Source: Albugo candida | Lineage: Eukaryota > Oomycota > Peronosporomycetes > Albuginales > Albuginaceae | Direction of reading: 5' to 3' | Length of the DNA: 64,000 bases | Assembly: GCA_905220665.1 (NCBI GenBank) | Contig: CAJNAR010000146.1 | Location: 434,001 to 498,000 of the forward strand | Shown here: in pieces, positions 43,869-54,719 of the stretch | Layout: each line of letters starts with the position of its first letter | How positions within the stretch are numbered: position 1 is the stretch's first letter | Notes under the pieces: generated by a model | What the model was told of the DNA's origin: nothing | The model's database searches: none | The model's input: the letters and a program-made list of their open reading frames with translations, nothing else | Position numbers and translations under genes: made by a program

Positions 43869-43962
43869 TGATGGGAAATATAAAACAGCACAGGTTCTCA
43901 CAACCCAACCCTGCTCGAACGATGACTATAAAGTGTCAAACAAGATCAAATCCGACATGTTT

Positions 43963-46486
43963 TTATAAAAAAGTGCTGTAACCGTCATACGCAAACACAC
44001 AACTTCTCATCTGTCCAGCTCCCTCCACACCGGCTCTGCGCGGAAGTGCGTTTGCGGTAACTTCCCCGCTGCAATGCGCAAACATTCTAAAAGGGAAACC
44101 AGCGCTAAAATGCGTCAAAACAATGCGTCTCGCTCTCATCTTTTTGGCTACTAGCATAGCTTCCTGCACAGTAGAATGACGTTTTCTTACAGCATCCTCT
44201 TGCCGTGTATCTGCAAATGTAGCTTCGTGTATCAGTAGATCGACATCCATTCCTGCTTCAATGAGCGCATTACACGGTCTTGTATCGCCAGAATAAAGCA
44301 AACGGCGGCCGTTGGACAATGTGAGTACAACTCCATACGAGTCATAGCAGTGATGCACTGGCACGCTTTGTATATCAGATAAAATGCCGCATTTGGAATT
44401 TGAGCTATCAACTGTAGAAGTATCTTGCCAAAAACGCGATGAGTACGAGCAACTATTCATCGCACGACACGTAATCAGGTGAATGTGAGGACATATATGC
44501 GTGTCCTCACACGTTCGAATGAATTGTAGTACGCTGTGTGGTGCAATCACGAGTAAAAGTTGATTCGAATTCCGTGCAAACACCTCCAAAAGCGTCAGTA
44601 TACCAGCTTGGTGATCCGCATGATGGTGGGAGATCCATATTCCACACAAATTTGCTACGCGCTCTATGCCTTCCTTTCGACCGTAATATCTGCACAAATT
44701 GCCAAAAGTTCCTTCACCGCAGTCTAATAGAAAACCTTCTTTACCGCTACAAAAATCCAAGTAAATGCCACTACTTCCACGCAATTTTGATGGAGCAGCG
44801 CAACCCGTGCCCAAAAATACAACTCGAACATCAGTAAGCCTTTTCTCTAGGCGATCAATCGGATTAAGTTGTGGAGGGTTTTCCTGCTTCGATAAGAAAC
44901 CAACGTGCTCTAACAGCTTTTTCCATCCCGTCATTTCATACTCAAAATACGTCTGGACTGTCGATTTGGGATGATTGAACCAGTAAACGAGTTGAGATTG
45001 TGCGAGATGCGTCTCAACCCGAATTTCTGGGAAGAGTAGACGACTTGGTGGACTGCTACGAGTTGTTACACACTTTTGCAAGTATCGAGCTAGATGGAAG
45101 TGATTAGAATTAGTGTGGAATTTTGCTCCTTTTCGTCGTATAGCGGCAAGCGCAGAAGACTTGAAGGTATAACTGAAGACTCCATCGGCTGTTGTTTCTA
45201 GCGTCTCGCTATCATATACTAGATGCTTCGTATCCTCTGTGAAGCTATTCATCCATCTAGCATACCTTCAAATTAAAATTCAGCTTGGCATGAGCTTCGT
45301 TGAATAAAAAATATCTTACTCGGCATGCATAAGGATATATTTCGGAGTCAAGTGGACGACCAGCACCGGACGATGAGCGTCACATGGTTTGAAGCGTCGT
45401 ACCAAGTCGGCGACGAATGATTGATGAGGACACGTGATGACCCAGCCAATTCGAATAACGTCTTGAAAGAATCTAAAGTCATATATGAGCAATCAGGTGA
45501 TAAAAGTTGCAATACGTACGTTAAAACATAGCAGATAGGATCCTCGCTCTGATCTGCGTTACAATCATTCCTACTAGGCTTTAGTGAAACGTAAATGGTA
45601 TCAAAATCGTCTTTAGAAATGGAATCTGGCGCTGGACATGTTCGTTTCCTCTTCCCAGTCAGCTGGGTTGTGGTACAGCTGGATCCCTCACAGTATTTCT
45701 GGATCAACATATCACGAAGTACGTGCTCTCGTCCAGAGAATTGCCTGAGAATTTGAGCTGCGTGATGTTTTTTTTCAGGATGGTGATGTGAGTAAAACTC
45801 TTCCAGCCATGCTTGATCTATGGTGGCAGTTCGGTCCAGAACCCAATACGTTTCGTTTTTATCTGAAGAATTCGCAGAATCAGAGTCCGAGCTCGACGAC
45901 GTTGATGAATTCTTCAATGAATCGGTCTGAATTGAGTGCGAACAGGGGTCTTCAGCGCCGTCTGGTTGTGTGGAATGTGGACGTAAGCAAAAGCCTGATA
46001 TTTGAGCATGAGTGTCACGCATTTGGAAGTCTGCAATGTCGTTACAAATGACTGCGGCCGAAGTCGTTTCTTGCTCAATTTCAGTGCAATTCAGCTCTGG
46101 ATAACGTCGTCGTACAAACGAATGAAGCGACTGTAGATAAGCGTTTGATCGCTTTGGACCGTACAGATGTAGATGACTGGCTCCACATTCACCCAAAGCG
46201 AACACAAGTCCCGGAATTCCAGCCACATTCTAATTGAACTCACAAATAAAGATATGAAATCAAATGTCGTGGTCCACTTTACCCAATTGGTAAATTGCGT
46301 CAAAAACACCGAATTTAAAGTATTTACTTTGATTTGGTACTCTTTGCAAATCCGCTGAGTACCTTCTCCACAATTAAACAGATATCGCTGTAATAGCGTC
46401 ACATCGTCGCTATAAACGCCATACCTTTCGATGGAAAACAATACTGACGGAATACTTCCATCTGAACCAGTTCCAACGACATTCAT
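43963..46486 (-). CDS. ELAC2: long-form tRNase Z (ELAC2-like)
   Basis: Four exons: 46486-46283, 46229-45520, 45472-45320, 45265-43963 (introns 53, 47 and 54 nt), 789 residues. The N-terminal half keeps the degenerate metallo-beta-lactamase unit (RYLFNCGEGTQRICKEY, then NVAGIPGLVFALGE) and an acidic serine-rich linker near 165-200. The C-terminal half holds the catalytic site: LDCGEGTFGNLCRYYG, HHHADH at 569-574, GDTRPCNALI, and HFSAGF. It cleaves tRNA 3' trailers. The usual PxKxRN motif reads PSKLRG, so the asparagine is replaced. No mitochondrial leader is evident from ATG 46486, and the opposite-strand gene starts only 162 bp upstream. Confidence 0.94.
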
Positions 46487-46647
46487 TCGGATCTAACTTA
46501 CAGAACAAAAAAATAGCACATGAGTAGTGTAAGTCGTTATGCAATATACCCCCAAGCGTGACGCCATTATGTGCGGTGTGATTGGATTTGTATCGTCTTG
46601 CTTGCAGCCAATCAACGTGCAGTTGTTTCCCATTCAAACGACGTCTC

Positions 46648-46967
46648 ATGGAAACGATCACAAGCGAACTTATCGAGAACCTCGCTGCTCGGCTAAAGCC
46701 GATAACGGATACAAACAAGGGCTCGGAAGCACGGAAACGTACAGTCTTTTTGACGTTACTGCCGGTACTGATACCGGGTACGCCATGTAAATAAGATCAA
46801 TCAATAACGACTCACACTTTGCAGCCCTCGTTTCGCTACTTGTTGCACTAGAGAAAGTGGAAGTGGATGGACAAGAGGCCAAACGTGTAAATCCATTGAC
46901 TTTCATAGCACGTTTCCTCCTTCGGAATAATCTTTCGGCATGTATTCCGCCGGTACGAATAAAGTAA
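46648..46967 (+). CDS. small DPY30-motif protein
   Basis: Two exons, 46648-46777 and 46825-46967 (47-nt intron GTACGC...TTGCAG), 90 residues. The N-terminal helix (METITSELIENLAARLKP) and the C-terminal block NPLTFIARFLLRNN resemble the DPY30/RIIa-like dimerisation motif, in which two helices pack and an NPxxFLxxYLLRNNP motif ends the domain. Such proteins act as docking partners in chromatin complexes, cilia or PKA anchoring. An extra in-frame ATG at 46582 could extend the N-terminus. It is divergent from tRNase Z (162 bp). Confidence 0.68.
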
Positions 46968-47049
46968 TAAACTTGATTGAATCGTTCATAAAGCCGAATT
47001 TTAGTGCAAAAAGGTACAAGAGATCCAAGTCCTTCTCAGTGAGCATATG

Positions 47050-47914
47050 TCACTCATTCGAGATAAAGCGTGATGAACTCGGCGAAAGAGGTGATGACGA
47101 CGGGATTGGTGAACATGACAGCTCAGCTTCTTCGGATGCTGAGAAGGATTCTGTCGTCTCCGTTTTTTCATCTTGTGTACTATTAATTGACTTTGGGCAA
47201 CTTTTGTGGTCTTGGGAGCCAAGTATCGTGGGTTGAGCTGACGGAATGCCCAATAGCAATTGCTGATAGGAAAAGCCATCATCATTAAGCTGATTTTTGC
47301 TGGTGTCACTTCTGCTCTCTATCTCCTTGCCTACGTTTTCCAATCGCTCTTTTTTTACGTGTGATGGCATCTTTGCGTCTTGGAAAACGCCAGCATTCAC
47401 ATTCTACATACCATTTGAAACGTGTCACTATCTCTCCATGGAAACACGAAAAAGAAGAATACTCGTGTCGGAAGATAATCGGACAATAGCTCTAATGGTG
47501 CATCCAAATGCTGCCGTACGCTTCGTGTCATTCTTCCAACTTTGGAAGCTCCTCTTTTCCTATCTGATCGAACGCATAGACTCAGACGATAGTATTCATT
47601 GTCTGATTTTGATTATCTACCCTTGGTCTTTTTGAATGCATCTTGACGCAGTGCGGCGGTAGGTGCCTATGCAAATTTCGTAAGTACGCTTCGAGACATG
47701 GCGAACTTAGACTGCTGGCACCTTTTTGTCTATACATCAACGTCGAATTGGAACGGATGAAAAAAGCTTAGAGCAAATTATTCGCGCGTAGAAAAGTGCT
47801 GCGCATACCTGGCGCCCATTTTCGGAGTGTTATATGTCCCACTTTTCTAGTCTCCATAGACCATTTCCTTGTGCGAACTTTACGGATAGGAACGGTTTTA
47901 CTGTCGGAGCCCAT
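47050..47914 (-). CDS. BCL7-like locus: N-terminal domain plus Ser/Glu-rich tail (internal exons unresolved)
   Basis: The ATG exon 47914-47809 (GTATGC donor) encodes MGSDSKTVPIRKVRTRKWSM and continues with the block ITLRKWAP. It resembles the BCL7 N-terminal signature (KVRKWEKKW...TSLRIFKWVP). A distant frame ending at 47050 on the same strand is Ser/Glu/Pro-rich, like BCL7 C-termini. The exons between are uncertain: one acceptor gives a 42-residue protein stopping at 47707, another keeps a frame open to about 47580. BCL7 proteins are SWI/SNF accessory subunits. Both the BCL7 identity and the join are inference. Confidence 0.4.
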
Positions 47915-48022
47915 TCAAACGAAATGTGTGAAATCAAAAATCATTCATACCTATACGGCTATTTACACTTATTTTGGAATATTACAGAAAACTACAAATC
48001 AGGCCAGAGCCACAACCTTTGA

Positions 48023-48513
48023 TCAATTTCTCAATTCGTGATTCACGCTGATAGCGAGATGATGTTCGGCTAGACAATTTGCAACACGAAAAAGATGATC
48101 AAGATGTGGTCGTACATCGTCGCAATCCAGCAAGCTATTGAGGACCCTTGTCAGTGATTCCAGCGCACGATCGTTTGCATCATCGATGAAATTTGGCACT
48201 GGAATCCCATTTCTTGGCTGCAGCACAAATGAAAGTAGATTGTTATCGACTAAGACTACTCGAGATAAGTCTTCTCGTACAACACGGAGATCTTTGAGAT
48301 AAAATCCATCTCGCCAGACACAGTCTTCTCGATAGAATCGACCCTTAAAAATCGTTCTTTTTGGATCCAGTGCATCCAAAATCGGCTCTCCGTAAACTCG
48401 TAGTCCAGCTGTGAATACGTACAAATCGAAAGATTTTGCAGCCTCTTTTAAGAAAGCGTCCAAACCAGGTCGTTTATTGACGATTGCACGCTCCCCTTCG
48501 CTACCTACGTTTG
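48023..48513 (-). pseudogene. NIF/FCP1-like phosphatase fragment without a visible DxDxT catalytic motif
   Basis: The frame encodes about 160 residues of the NLI-interacting-factor phosphatase fold: NKRPGLDAFLKEAAKSF, DLYVFTAGLRVYGEPILDAL, FYREDCVWRDGFYLKDLRVV, and VVLVDNNLLSFVLQPRN. This matches the C-terminal two thirds of CTDSP/CTDNEP1 proteins. The upstream exon with the catalytic LDLDETL motif could not be found within about 600 bp; the only faint match (VVNFDSTR near 48735) lacks the first aspartate and is not connected by a good junction. Either the 5' exon lies in a form I cannot read, or the gene is broken. It is not certain that this is a pseudogene. Confidence 0.6.
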
Positions 48514-49140
48514 CTAAATGCCTTAACGTTTAGAAAGCATTATAAAGAAGACGTCTTCTCATTGGCTCGGCATCTGCAACCCTATCTGCTTCGAAATAAG
48601 GAGCTACGGTTGAACGGGTCAGGTCGCAATTTTACGCATAATTGCTTTGTGTTGATTTAGCGTCAACCCGAGTCTTAACATATTCGTAACAATGCAGGAT
48701 TTAATCAACGGAGAGGAATGAAGGCAAATTATACTGCAGCGAGTCGAATCAAAGTTGACTACAAGTTGCTTGTTGCGAGATTTTGATTGGGTGCTGCTCG
48801 CATGACGCAAGTCCCATGCAGCCAATTGCATACCAGTGATCAGGATCTCACCTTGACCAATCATATCGAAGAATTGACTTATCTGATTTCGAATATGAAA
48901 TTTGCAAACAAACTGACAAAACACCGGTCTTACCGGTGCGTATTTAGAGTACAGGTAATAAACGCAAACGGTGGCAGCACAAATTTGGTGGGCAAGGACA
49001 TTGCAATAAGAGATCGTCGTGGTCAAAACTAAGATCCCTGAATTCACAACTTCGCAATTGAATGTCTCAATAGCAGATACTATTCCAGCAACAGTAAATT
49101 TGATCTTAAAACTGGTCGTATTCTGACTTCCCCTGATGAA
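48514..49140. other. spacer upstream of the WRKY19-like gene, with an inverted repeat
   Basis: Two overlapping ORFs on opposite strands (about 80 and 186 codons) have no recognisable domain and are rejected as genes. A short perfect inverted repeat is at 48922-48938. Frame evidence suggests extra coding sequence just before 49141 (a reading ending SPDEMNDPSI), so the first exon of the zinc-finger gene could start upstream. Confidence 0.4.
48922..48938. repeat. perfect 7-bp inverted repeat CACCGGT-ctt-ACCGGTG
   Basis: Both arms match exactly with a 3-nt loop. It lies in the spacer between the phosphatase fragment and the zinc-finger gene. No function is known. Confidence 0.9.
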
Positions 49141-51292
49141 ATGAATGATCCATCCATACCACCTACCCCTGCAGAGCATTCATCGAGATCTTCCATCATC
49201 AGGTATATCAAAATCCATGTGTGTCGCCATCCTGCCACACGCATGTGCATTTAATACCGACCCAAATGATCCTATTTTCCTTAATAAGGAAAAAACGTCA
49301 CTGTAGTTAACCGTTTGCGAGCCTCCTCACTCCTTTTTAGGACTGGCCAAAATTTTTGTTAACCAGTGTCGTAATCCTTATTAAGGGAAGAATCAGGGTT
49401 TTCAATTTTTACGAGCTAACTGTGCTTTTTTCTCAGACGCGAACTATACAACAACGAGGATAACAACCAGTCGCATGCTCCACAACGGGACACACGGCAT
49501 TCGTTCCACGAGCGAAAATATGAGTCGACAACACCTTTACAAATTGATACCGCACATCGTCATCAAAATCTATTACAATATTGTTATCAGGAACCTTACT
49601 CAGCACCGTGCAATGAGGAAATCATCGTCCCTGACATACTTCCTCAATTTGCTCCCTCGTCCACACCAGACTTGGTCAATCCACATCATTCCAGTTACAA
49701 TCTAAATGCATCATCCATTCCGACCGCGACAGGTAATTTAAATCTACTCGTACAATCGGCTACCGGGGATGTTACGAGTTCCGTATCTGTTGTGGATGGC
49801 GCAAACTCCATACACTATTCCAGTGCAGGATACTCAAAAGTCGGTCATAGACATCCTCATTTCCCGCCAGCTACTCATAAGGAGCATGAGTACTTTCACT
49901 CATTTCCTTGCTCACCGAGAATGAGTATCTCGATATCTACGGCAGAGAAATCTCGTCCATCGCCTTCGATTGAACTAAATCCCATGTTCGCTTCCTTCTC
50001 AACGGATTCCATCCCTTGCGATCAAACCACCAGCCATCTCGCGCATCGGAAGCACCTGGACACCAACTGGCAGCTCCCAGCGCCTTCGATGGCGCCCTTC
50101 ACTTCCATAGGCTACCCTCCTTTGATTTCAAGTATGATTTCACCAACAACGAGTATCTATGGATACGCGAGTCCAAGACACCCTCAAGCGGACTCACGAG
50201 TCTCACGAGCGGAAAACTTATTTGAGGATACATCCTCAATTCCACATTCTTCATTATATCGGTCGTTTACGCAGAATGAAGTCCCAATGACGCAAGAACA
50301 CAAGCGAATCGGACCAAATGCGTGTGTGTTATGTGCTGCCCCACACGCTCATGTCATCGCGGACCCCTGTGAGCATCTGTATCATGGCCAATGCGCTGTA
50401 TCTCTCAATGGAAAAACACTCGGCGCCTGCGTTTGTGGACAGGTACCCTCACATGTATCCCCTCTCGAGGCTGAACCTCACTCACACTTTATAGATAATC
50501 CGAAAGTTTCGATCGATGCAACACGGCTCAATGTCCAATGTCTATGATTCAAAACACCCAAATCGATGGGATGATGTGTTCCAGGATCCCCAGCAGAAGC
50601 CTCCAAACACAGCAACAGTCGGACTGCAAATTGATACGAATATCGGAATGGCGAGCACGTGGCAACATTCGAATGGTAAGCTCGCTATCAACTCTTCACC
50701 TGAGACTAATTTCGCAATAGGAGCTTCCTTGGGAACCACTCGAGCACCGACAACTCTCGTGTTTACTGACGACGTGAACGGCAAGTCGCTCAAACAAGAT
50801 CATCGTAAACTCCGTACATGTGCGATAACAGGATGTAATCGTACCATTCGATCTCGTGGGCTTTGTAAAGCTCATGGTGGAGGCAAACGATGCGATGAAC
50901 CAGGCTGTAATTTGAGCGATCAAGGTGGAGGAAGATGTATCAACCACGGAGGTGGGAAACGCTGTCAAGTAGACAATTGTAAAAATTCCGCGCAATCACG
51001 AGGCTTATGTAAACATCATGGCGGTGGAAGTCGATGTACGCATCCAGGATGTGATAAAAGCAGTCAAGGGAACGGAAGATGTCGAGCACATGGAGGCGGA
51101 CGACGATGTCGTGTGGAAGGCTGTGAGAAAACGGACCGGCGAGGCGGATATTGCGTCACACATGGAGCTGATCGCAAATGCACCGTACCCGAATGCATGA
51201 AGACCGCACGCATGCGAGGTCTCTGCACAAATCATTACTTTGCTGAGCATCCAGCCACCACAAATTGCATGAATCATCGGACCGACGTTTAA
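49141..51292 (+). CDS. WRKY19-like zinc-finger protein with six CxxxxC...GxCxxHGGG repeats
   Basis: Three exons: 49141-49202, 49437-50442, 50495-51292 (introns 234 and 52 nt), 621 residues. The first exon is the least certain, but its AG joins in frame to RELYNNEDNN. Residues 60-330 are Ser/Pro/His-rich and disordered. A RING-like Cys/His cluster (CVLCAAPHAHVIADPCEHLY, then CAV...ACVCGQ) is near 315-355. The C-terminal 170 residues contain six tandem repeats of the form CxxxGCxxxxxxxGxCxxHGGGxRC, as in oomycete proteins annotated after plant WRKY19. A nucleic-acid-binding or transcription role is presumed from the family, not shown. This protein lacks a WRKYGQK motif. Confidence 0.82.
49275..49386. 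promoter_or_regulatory. paired CArG-like palindromes in the first intron (or 5' region) of the zinc-finger gene
   Basis: At 49275-49293 lies an imperfect-centre palindrome with arms TTTTCCTTA and TAAGGAAAA. Its core CCTTAATAAGG (49279-49289) recurs as its reverse complement CCTTATTAAGG at 49376-49386. Two GTTAACC copies (49306-49312 and 49358-49364) lie between. The cores resemble the MADS-box CArG box CC(A/T)6GG but have seven A/T positions. Whether this is bound by anything is unknown. Confidence 0.55.
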
Positions 51293-51416
51293 AATTGGCG
51301 CAATAGACAAATGAATCGGAGCAACAAATGGGAATAATTTTCAAAATGAATTGCAAATATCAAATGAATTAAATCGATAATAAAGTAATAAAAAATTTCG
51401 ACACTTGAATGAGATT

Positions 51417-52886
51417 CTATTGGTACCCGGCTCGATCTCGATCTCGACCACGGTCTCGATTGTTATAATCCCAACGGGATGAATGTAATTGTCGTGAATG
51501 TTCACTGTACGAGTATCCTGGTGATTCTTGACGTCGATCTTCCCAGCGAGGTACACGTCCACGTGGAGATTCAATGACACGTGGTCGTTTTGCAGCATAG
51601 CGATCCGGTCGGTGCATATCTGAAGTGCTGTGACGACGGGCTACTACGGAGCTTTGCATGTAGCTCGCGTGCTGGGTATCCGAGACGTGACGAGATCTCG
51701 CAACATTTTGTCGTGTAGCGGCTTTTTTTCTTTCCAATTGTTTCCTTTCATCTATTTCCATGGCTTTGCGACATACGGAATATAATTGCTCGAGTCCGCG
51801 AAATTCTTTCTCCATATCCAATTTGGTCATTTGTAGATTAGTATCTTGCATCTTGACGTCAAAGGTCAAGAGTTTTGATAATTGTTGTAACAATTCTTCT
51901 CGTTTAATGGCTTGATATTCGAGATTATCGCGATACTGTTGGACGTGATCGCGACTTTTTTCAATGTCTAAATCGTACACTTGTTGTTCGACAACGTCCC
52001 ACGCGATTCCGACTTGAGCCATTTTCTCATCTCCATCTCCCTGAATCGGTTTGTAAGCTTCGATTGCGTAATGGAAATTACTGATGCAAGATTCTAATTG
52101 AAAGACTCGATCACTCAGTAAATCCGATGTGATGGTCGCACTCACAAGATTCTGGATTTTCTGACTGACTGTAGATGTCATTTCTGAGTCTTGTACTTCA
52201 GGCATATCTTCCAGAGCTACTTCCATTGATTTCTCACTTAATAAATTCTCTAAAAATTCTGTTGCTTCTCGGTCAAAATTCGTGCTTGGAATTGGATTTT
52301 CCCCAATTTGAGCCTTCAAAAGCTCTCTACATAACCAAATCAGCATACATCTCTCTTTCATCCATCAAATCGCTTACGTTGGGTCTTTTCCGGCGCAAAT
52401 ATGCTGCAATATGACCATCGGTTCCGGTGAGATAACAGAGCGAGCTTTCCAAATTCCAACGATTTTTATCAAGCAGCGTTTGACTTTCTCAAAACTGCAG
52501 CGTTTCTGACTATGCTCTAAATCTCCATCGTCTTCTTCTCGAGTCATAATGAATTGTGCCGCCTCAAGCAATTTGGTCTCAAACGCATCGGAGATGGCTT
52601 TTCCTCTCGTACGTGCGCCCACTTGTATCACGTCGTTGGCCACATACAGCAGCACAATTTGATGCGAGGAATCAGTCGACTCGCTGGTGATAAGTTCGTA
52701 CCAAATTTGTACCATTTTGTCAAGGTACGGAAAGTGATCGAGTATCCATCGACTGGTACTTTGAATACTTTGTTGCGTGTTTTTACAGCGACTTAGTAAT
52801 TTTGTGACTTTCTCTTGCAGTTTTAGAGAGTTTGAGCTTGGTGTGGTGGGTGACGGAAGCGGTGAAGAGGATTCTTTGAACGCCAT
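51417..52886 (-). CDS. CID-domain RNA polymerase II CTD-interacting protein, RPRD1/2-like
   Basis: Two exons: 52886-52378 and 52326-51417 (51-nt intron GTAAGC...GTAG), 472 residues. Start ATG 52886 (MAFKESSS); the upstream triplet is TTG. Residues about 20-165 are a CID domain: LSRCKNTQQSIQSTSRWILD, then VLLYVANDVIQVGA and CLIKIVGIWKARSV. It would bind phosphorylated Pol II CTD heptads. A predicted coiled coil lies near 285-350, and the end is Arg/Ser/Asp-rich (NNRDRGRDRDRAGY). Related to RPRD and Rtt103. It sits upstream of UTP15 in reverse order. Confidence 0.88.
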
Positions 52887-52973
52887 TGGATTTTCCAACT
52901 CGCACAATGGATCGTCTTTTTTCCGTGATGGTGTTTCGAGGTCAAGATGGGAACGAATAGGATGATAGGTCTA

Positions 52974-54521
52974 TTATCCTAGTTTATTGTTTGAAGGACA
53001 CGCTATGATCAGATCGAGCATGCCGACTAGCGACATCATTTCCTTTTGCGCGCGTAGCTCTTCGTTGATCTTCTCATGCAATTTGACGAAAAGCTGATCG
53101 ATGAGAACGGATTGACTGAGTTTAGATGCGTATAAGTCACACACCAGCGAGCAAATTGGACGAAGTAATGATGCGTATTTGGGATCGGTAACGTATTTAA
53201 CCAAGAATGCCAGCAACGGCTCCAATGCTTCTTCATCGCGTTCAGAAATTGCGCGTTTCAATCCCAATCGAAGACGAAGCTCTTCAAGCATACTGGCGAC
53301 GATATTAGGGCAACGAGTGCTCAGAGCCTCATCCAAAGCGTTTTTATAATCGAATCTACGCAACGCTCGATCGTATGGAGCAATTCGTTTTTGTCGTGTC
53401 GTCACGACTCTAAAGTCATCGCAAGTATGAGATTGTTTTTTCGCCTGAAGGAAATATCGATAGGAACCATGACGAAGTATTGTCTTTCGAGTTTGTAAAT
53501 CGATCGCTTCTAATTTCTTTACATGACGACGACGTACTGATAACACACCGTCAGTAGTGCCAGTGAAAAAATGCGAATTTGTAGGTGACATCCCCATGGA
53601 TAAAACCCCTCCTTGGGTCTTGAACCCATACAAAACTTGATACGTTTTCATGTCGTAGATTTTGACATGTCCGTCCAAAGCGCCTGACATGATTCGAGTC
53701 TTGGTTCCGTCCAGCCCGAGACTGGTGATTGTCTTTTGATGGCTCGAAAATGTATGCATAAGCTGTCCTCCACTTAGAATGTCCCATACCTTGATTTCAT
53801 TACCTCCTGCTGACATCATAAGCCCTCCTCCAGGAAGTATCATACAAGCTTCCACTGGTGCACCGTGATTGACGTTCATTGTCGAAGCAACTATATTTTT
53901 AGAGTCTGCGGTTCGAACATCCCAAAGGCGAACTGTGTGGTCGTATGACGCAGTTGCCCATACATCTATTGTTGTTGGATGATTGCAACAATGTCGAACG
54001 TGGTCTGAATGTTGACCGAAAAGCGCGATCGGTGTTCCTGTGGCTACATCCCAGTATCGAGCCGTATTATCGTCCGAACATGAAAATACATGAACATTAT
54101 CTTTTGCGAATTGAGTGCAATGTACCGGGCGCGAATGACCTTGTAAACTTCGCAAAATGGCACGAGTTTGTATGTCGATGATTTGGACCTGAGGTATTTT
54201 GCCCCCGACAACGAGCAATTTGCCATCAGAACGGAAGTTTCCAGAATAAACGATGTCACGAAAGCGACTGAATGTCTTTGTAATTTGATTTGTCGCGATA
54301 TTGTATAGATGAACTCGTGCAGAAGTCGTGATGGCGACGTCATATGGAGCAACAGGACTCACGTCAATGTGAGAAACAGGACCAACCTGCGGTAATTCTT
54401 CAGGAGCATTGTACTTTTTCCAGTAGCCGCTTTCGCTGCTGTCGAAATTTTCCACAGGGGGAAATTGTTTGAGCGCCAAACGTTTGAATTCGCCGGCAGT
54501 CGAAGGTGTCGTGGTCGCCAT
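52974..54521 (-). CDS. UTP15: U3 snoRNP-associated protein UTP15
   Basis: Intronless, 515 residues. An N-terminal half of WD40 repeats follows the UTP15 start (GYWKKYNAPEELPQVGPVSH then IDVSPVAPYDVAITTSARV). The C-terminal UTP15 helical domain contains MLEELRLRLGLKRAISERDE and a conserved IACPSN end. It belongs to the t-UTP/UtpA subcomplex of the small-subunit processome. Length matches yeast Utp15 (513). With RRP9 and AATF this is the third nucleolar factor in the window. Confidence 0.95.
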   Translation of the reverse strand: MATTTPSTAGEFKRLALKQFPPVENFDSSESGYWKKYNAPEELPQVGPVSHIDVSPVAPYDVAITTSARVHLYNIATNQITKTFSRFRDIVYSGNFRSDGKLLVVGGKIPQVQIIDIQTRAILRSLQGHSRPVHCTQFAKDNVHVFSCSDDNTARYWDVATGTPIALFGQHSDHVRHCCNHPTTIDVWATASYDHTVRLWDVRTADSKNIVASTMNVNHGAPVEACMILPGGGLMMSAGGNEIKVWDILSGGQLMHTFSSHQKTITSLGLDGTKTRIMSGALDGHVKIYDMKTYQVLYGFKTQGGVLSMGMSPTNSHFFTGTTDGVLSVRRRHVKKLEAIDLQTRKTILRHGSYRYFLQAKKQSHTCDDFRVVTTRQKRIAPYDRALRRFDYKNALDEALSTRCPNIVASMLEELRLRLGLKRAISERDEEALEPLLAFLVKYVTDPKYASLLRPICSLVCDLYASKLSQSVLIDQLFVKLHEKINEELRAQKEMMSLVGMLDLIIACPSNNKLG

Positions 54522-54719
54522 CAGCTTGTATGTGCTTAATATTGTAAATAAGTATGTTTATGAGATGAATATTGCATTAAAAAGGCTGGTATTGCAGTAC
54601 GTCTATAATGTCAATATTGTCTAGAAGGGATTTCATATTAAAACCAAAAGAATGTATGAAATGGAGTCATAAAATTAGTAATACGACATCATGTCGAGTG
54701 ATCTATGTATATGCATCTA

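Noticed and set aside
46410..46906. Minus-strand open frames upstream of tRNase Z that could be its N-terminal exons with a leader.
   Set aside because: The plus-strand reading (DPY30-motif gene) splices cleanly and fits a family, while the minus frames have no family match; tRNase Z already opens with a good ATG at 46486.
48787..49032. Plus-strand ORF of 81 codons and an overlapping minus-strand ORF of 186 codons (48619-49179).
   Set aside because: No recognisable domain, no splice support, and the two frames compete on opposite strands in a spacer.
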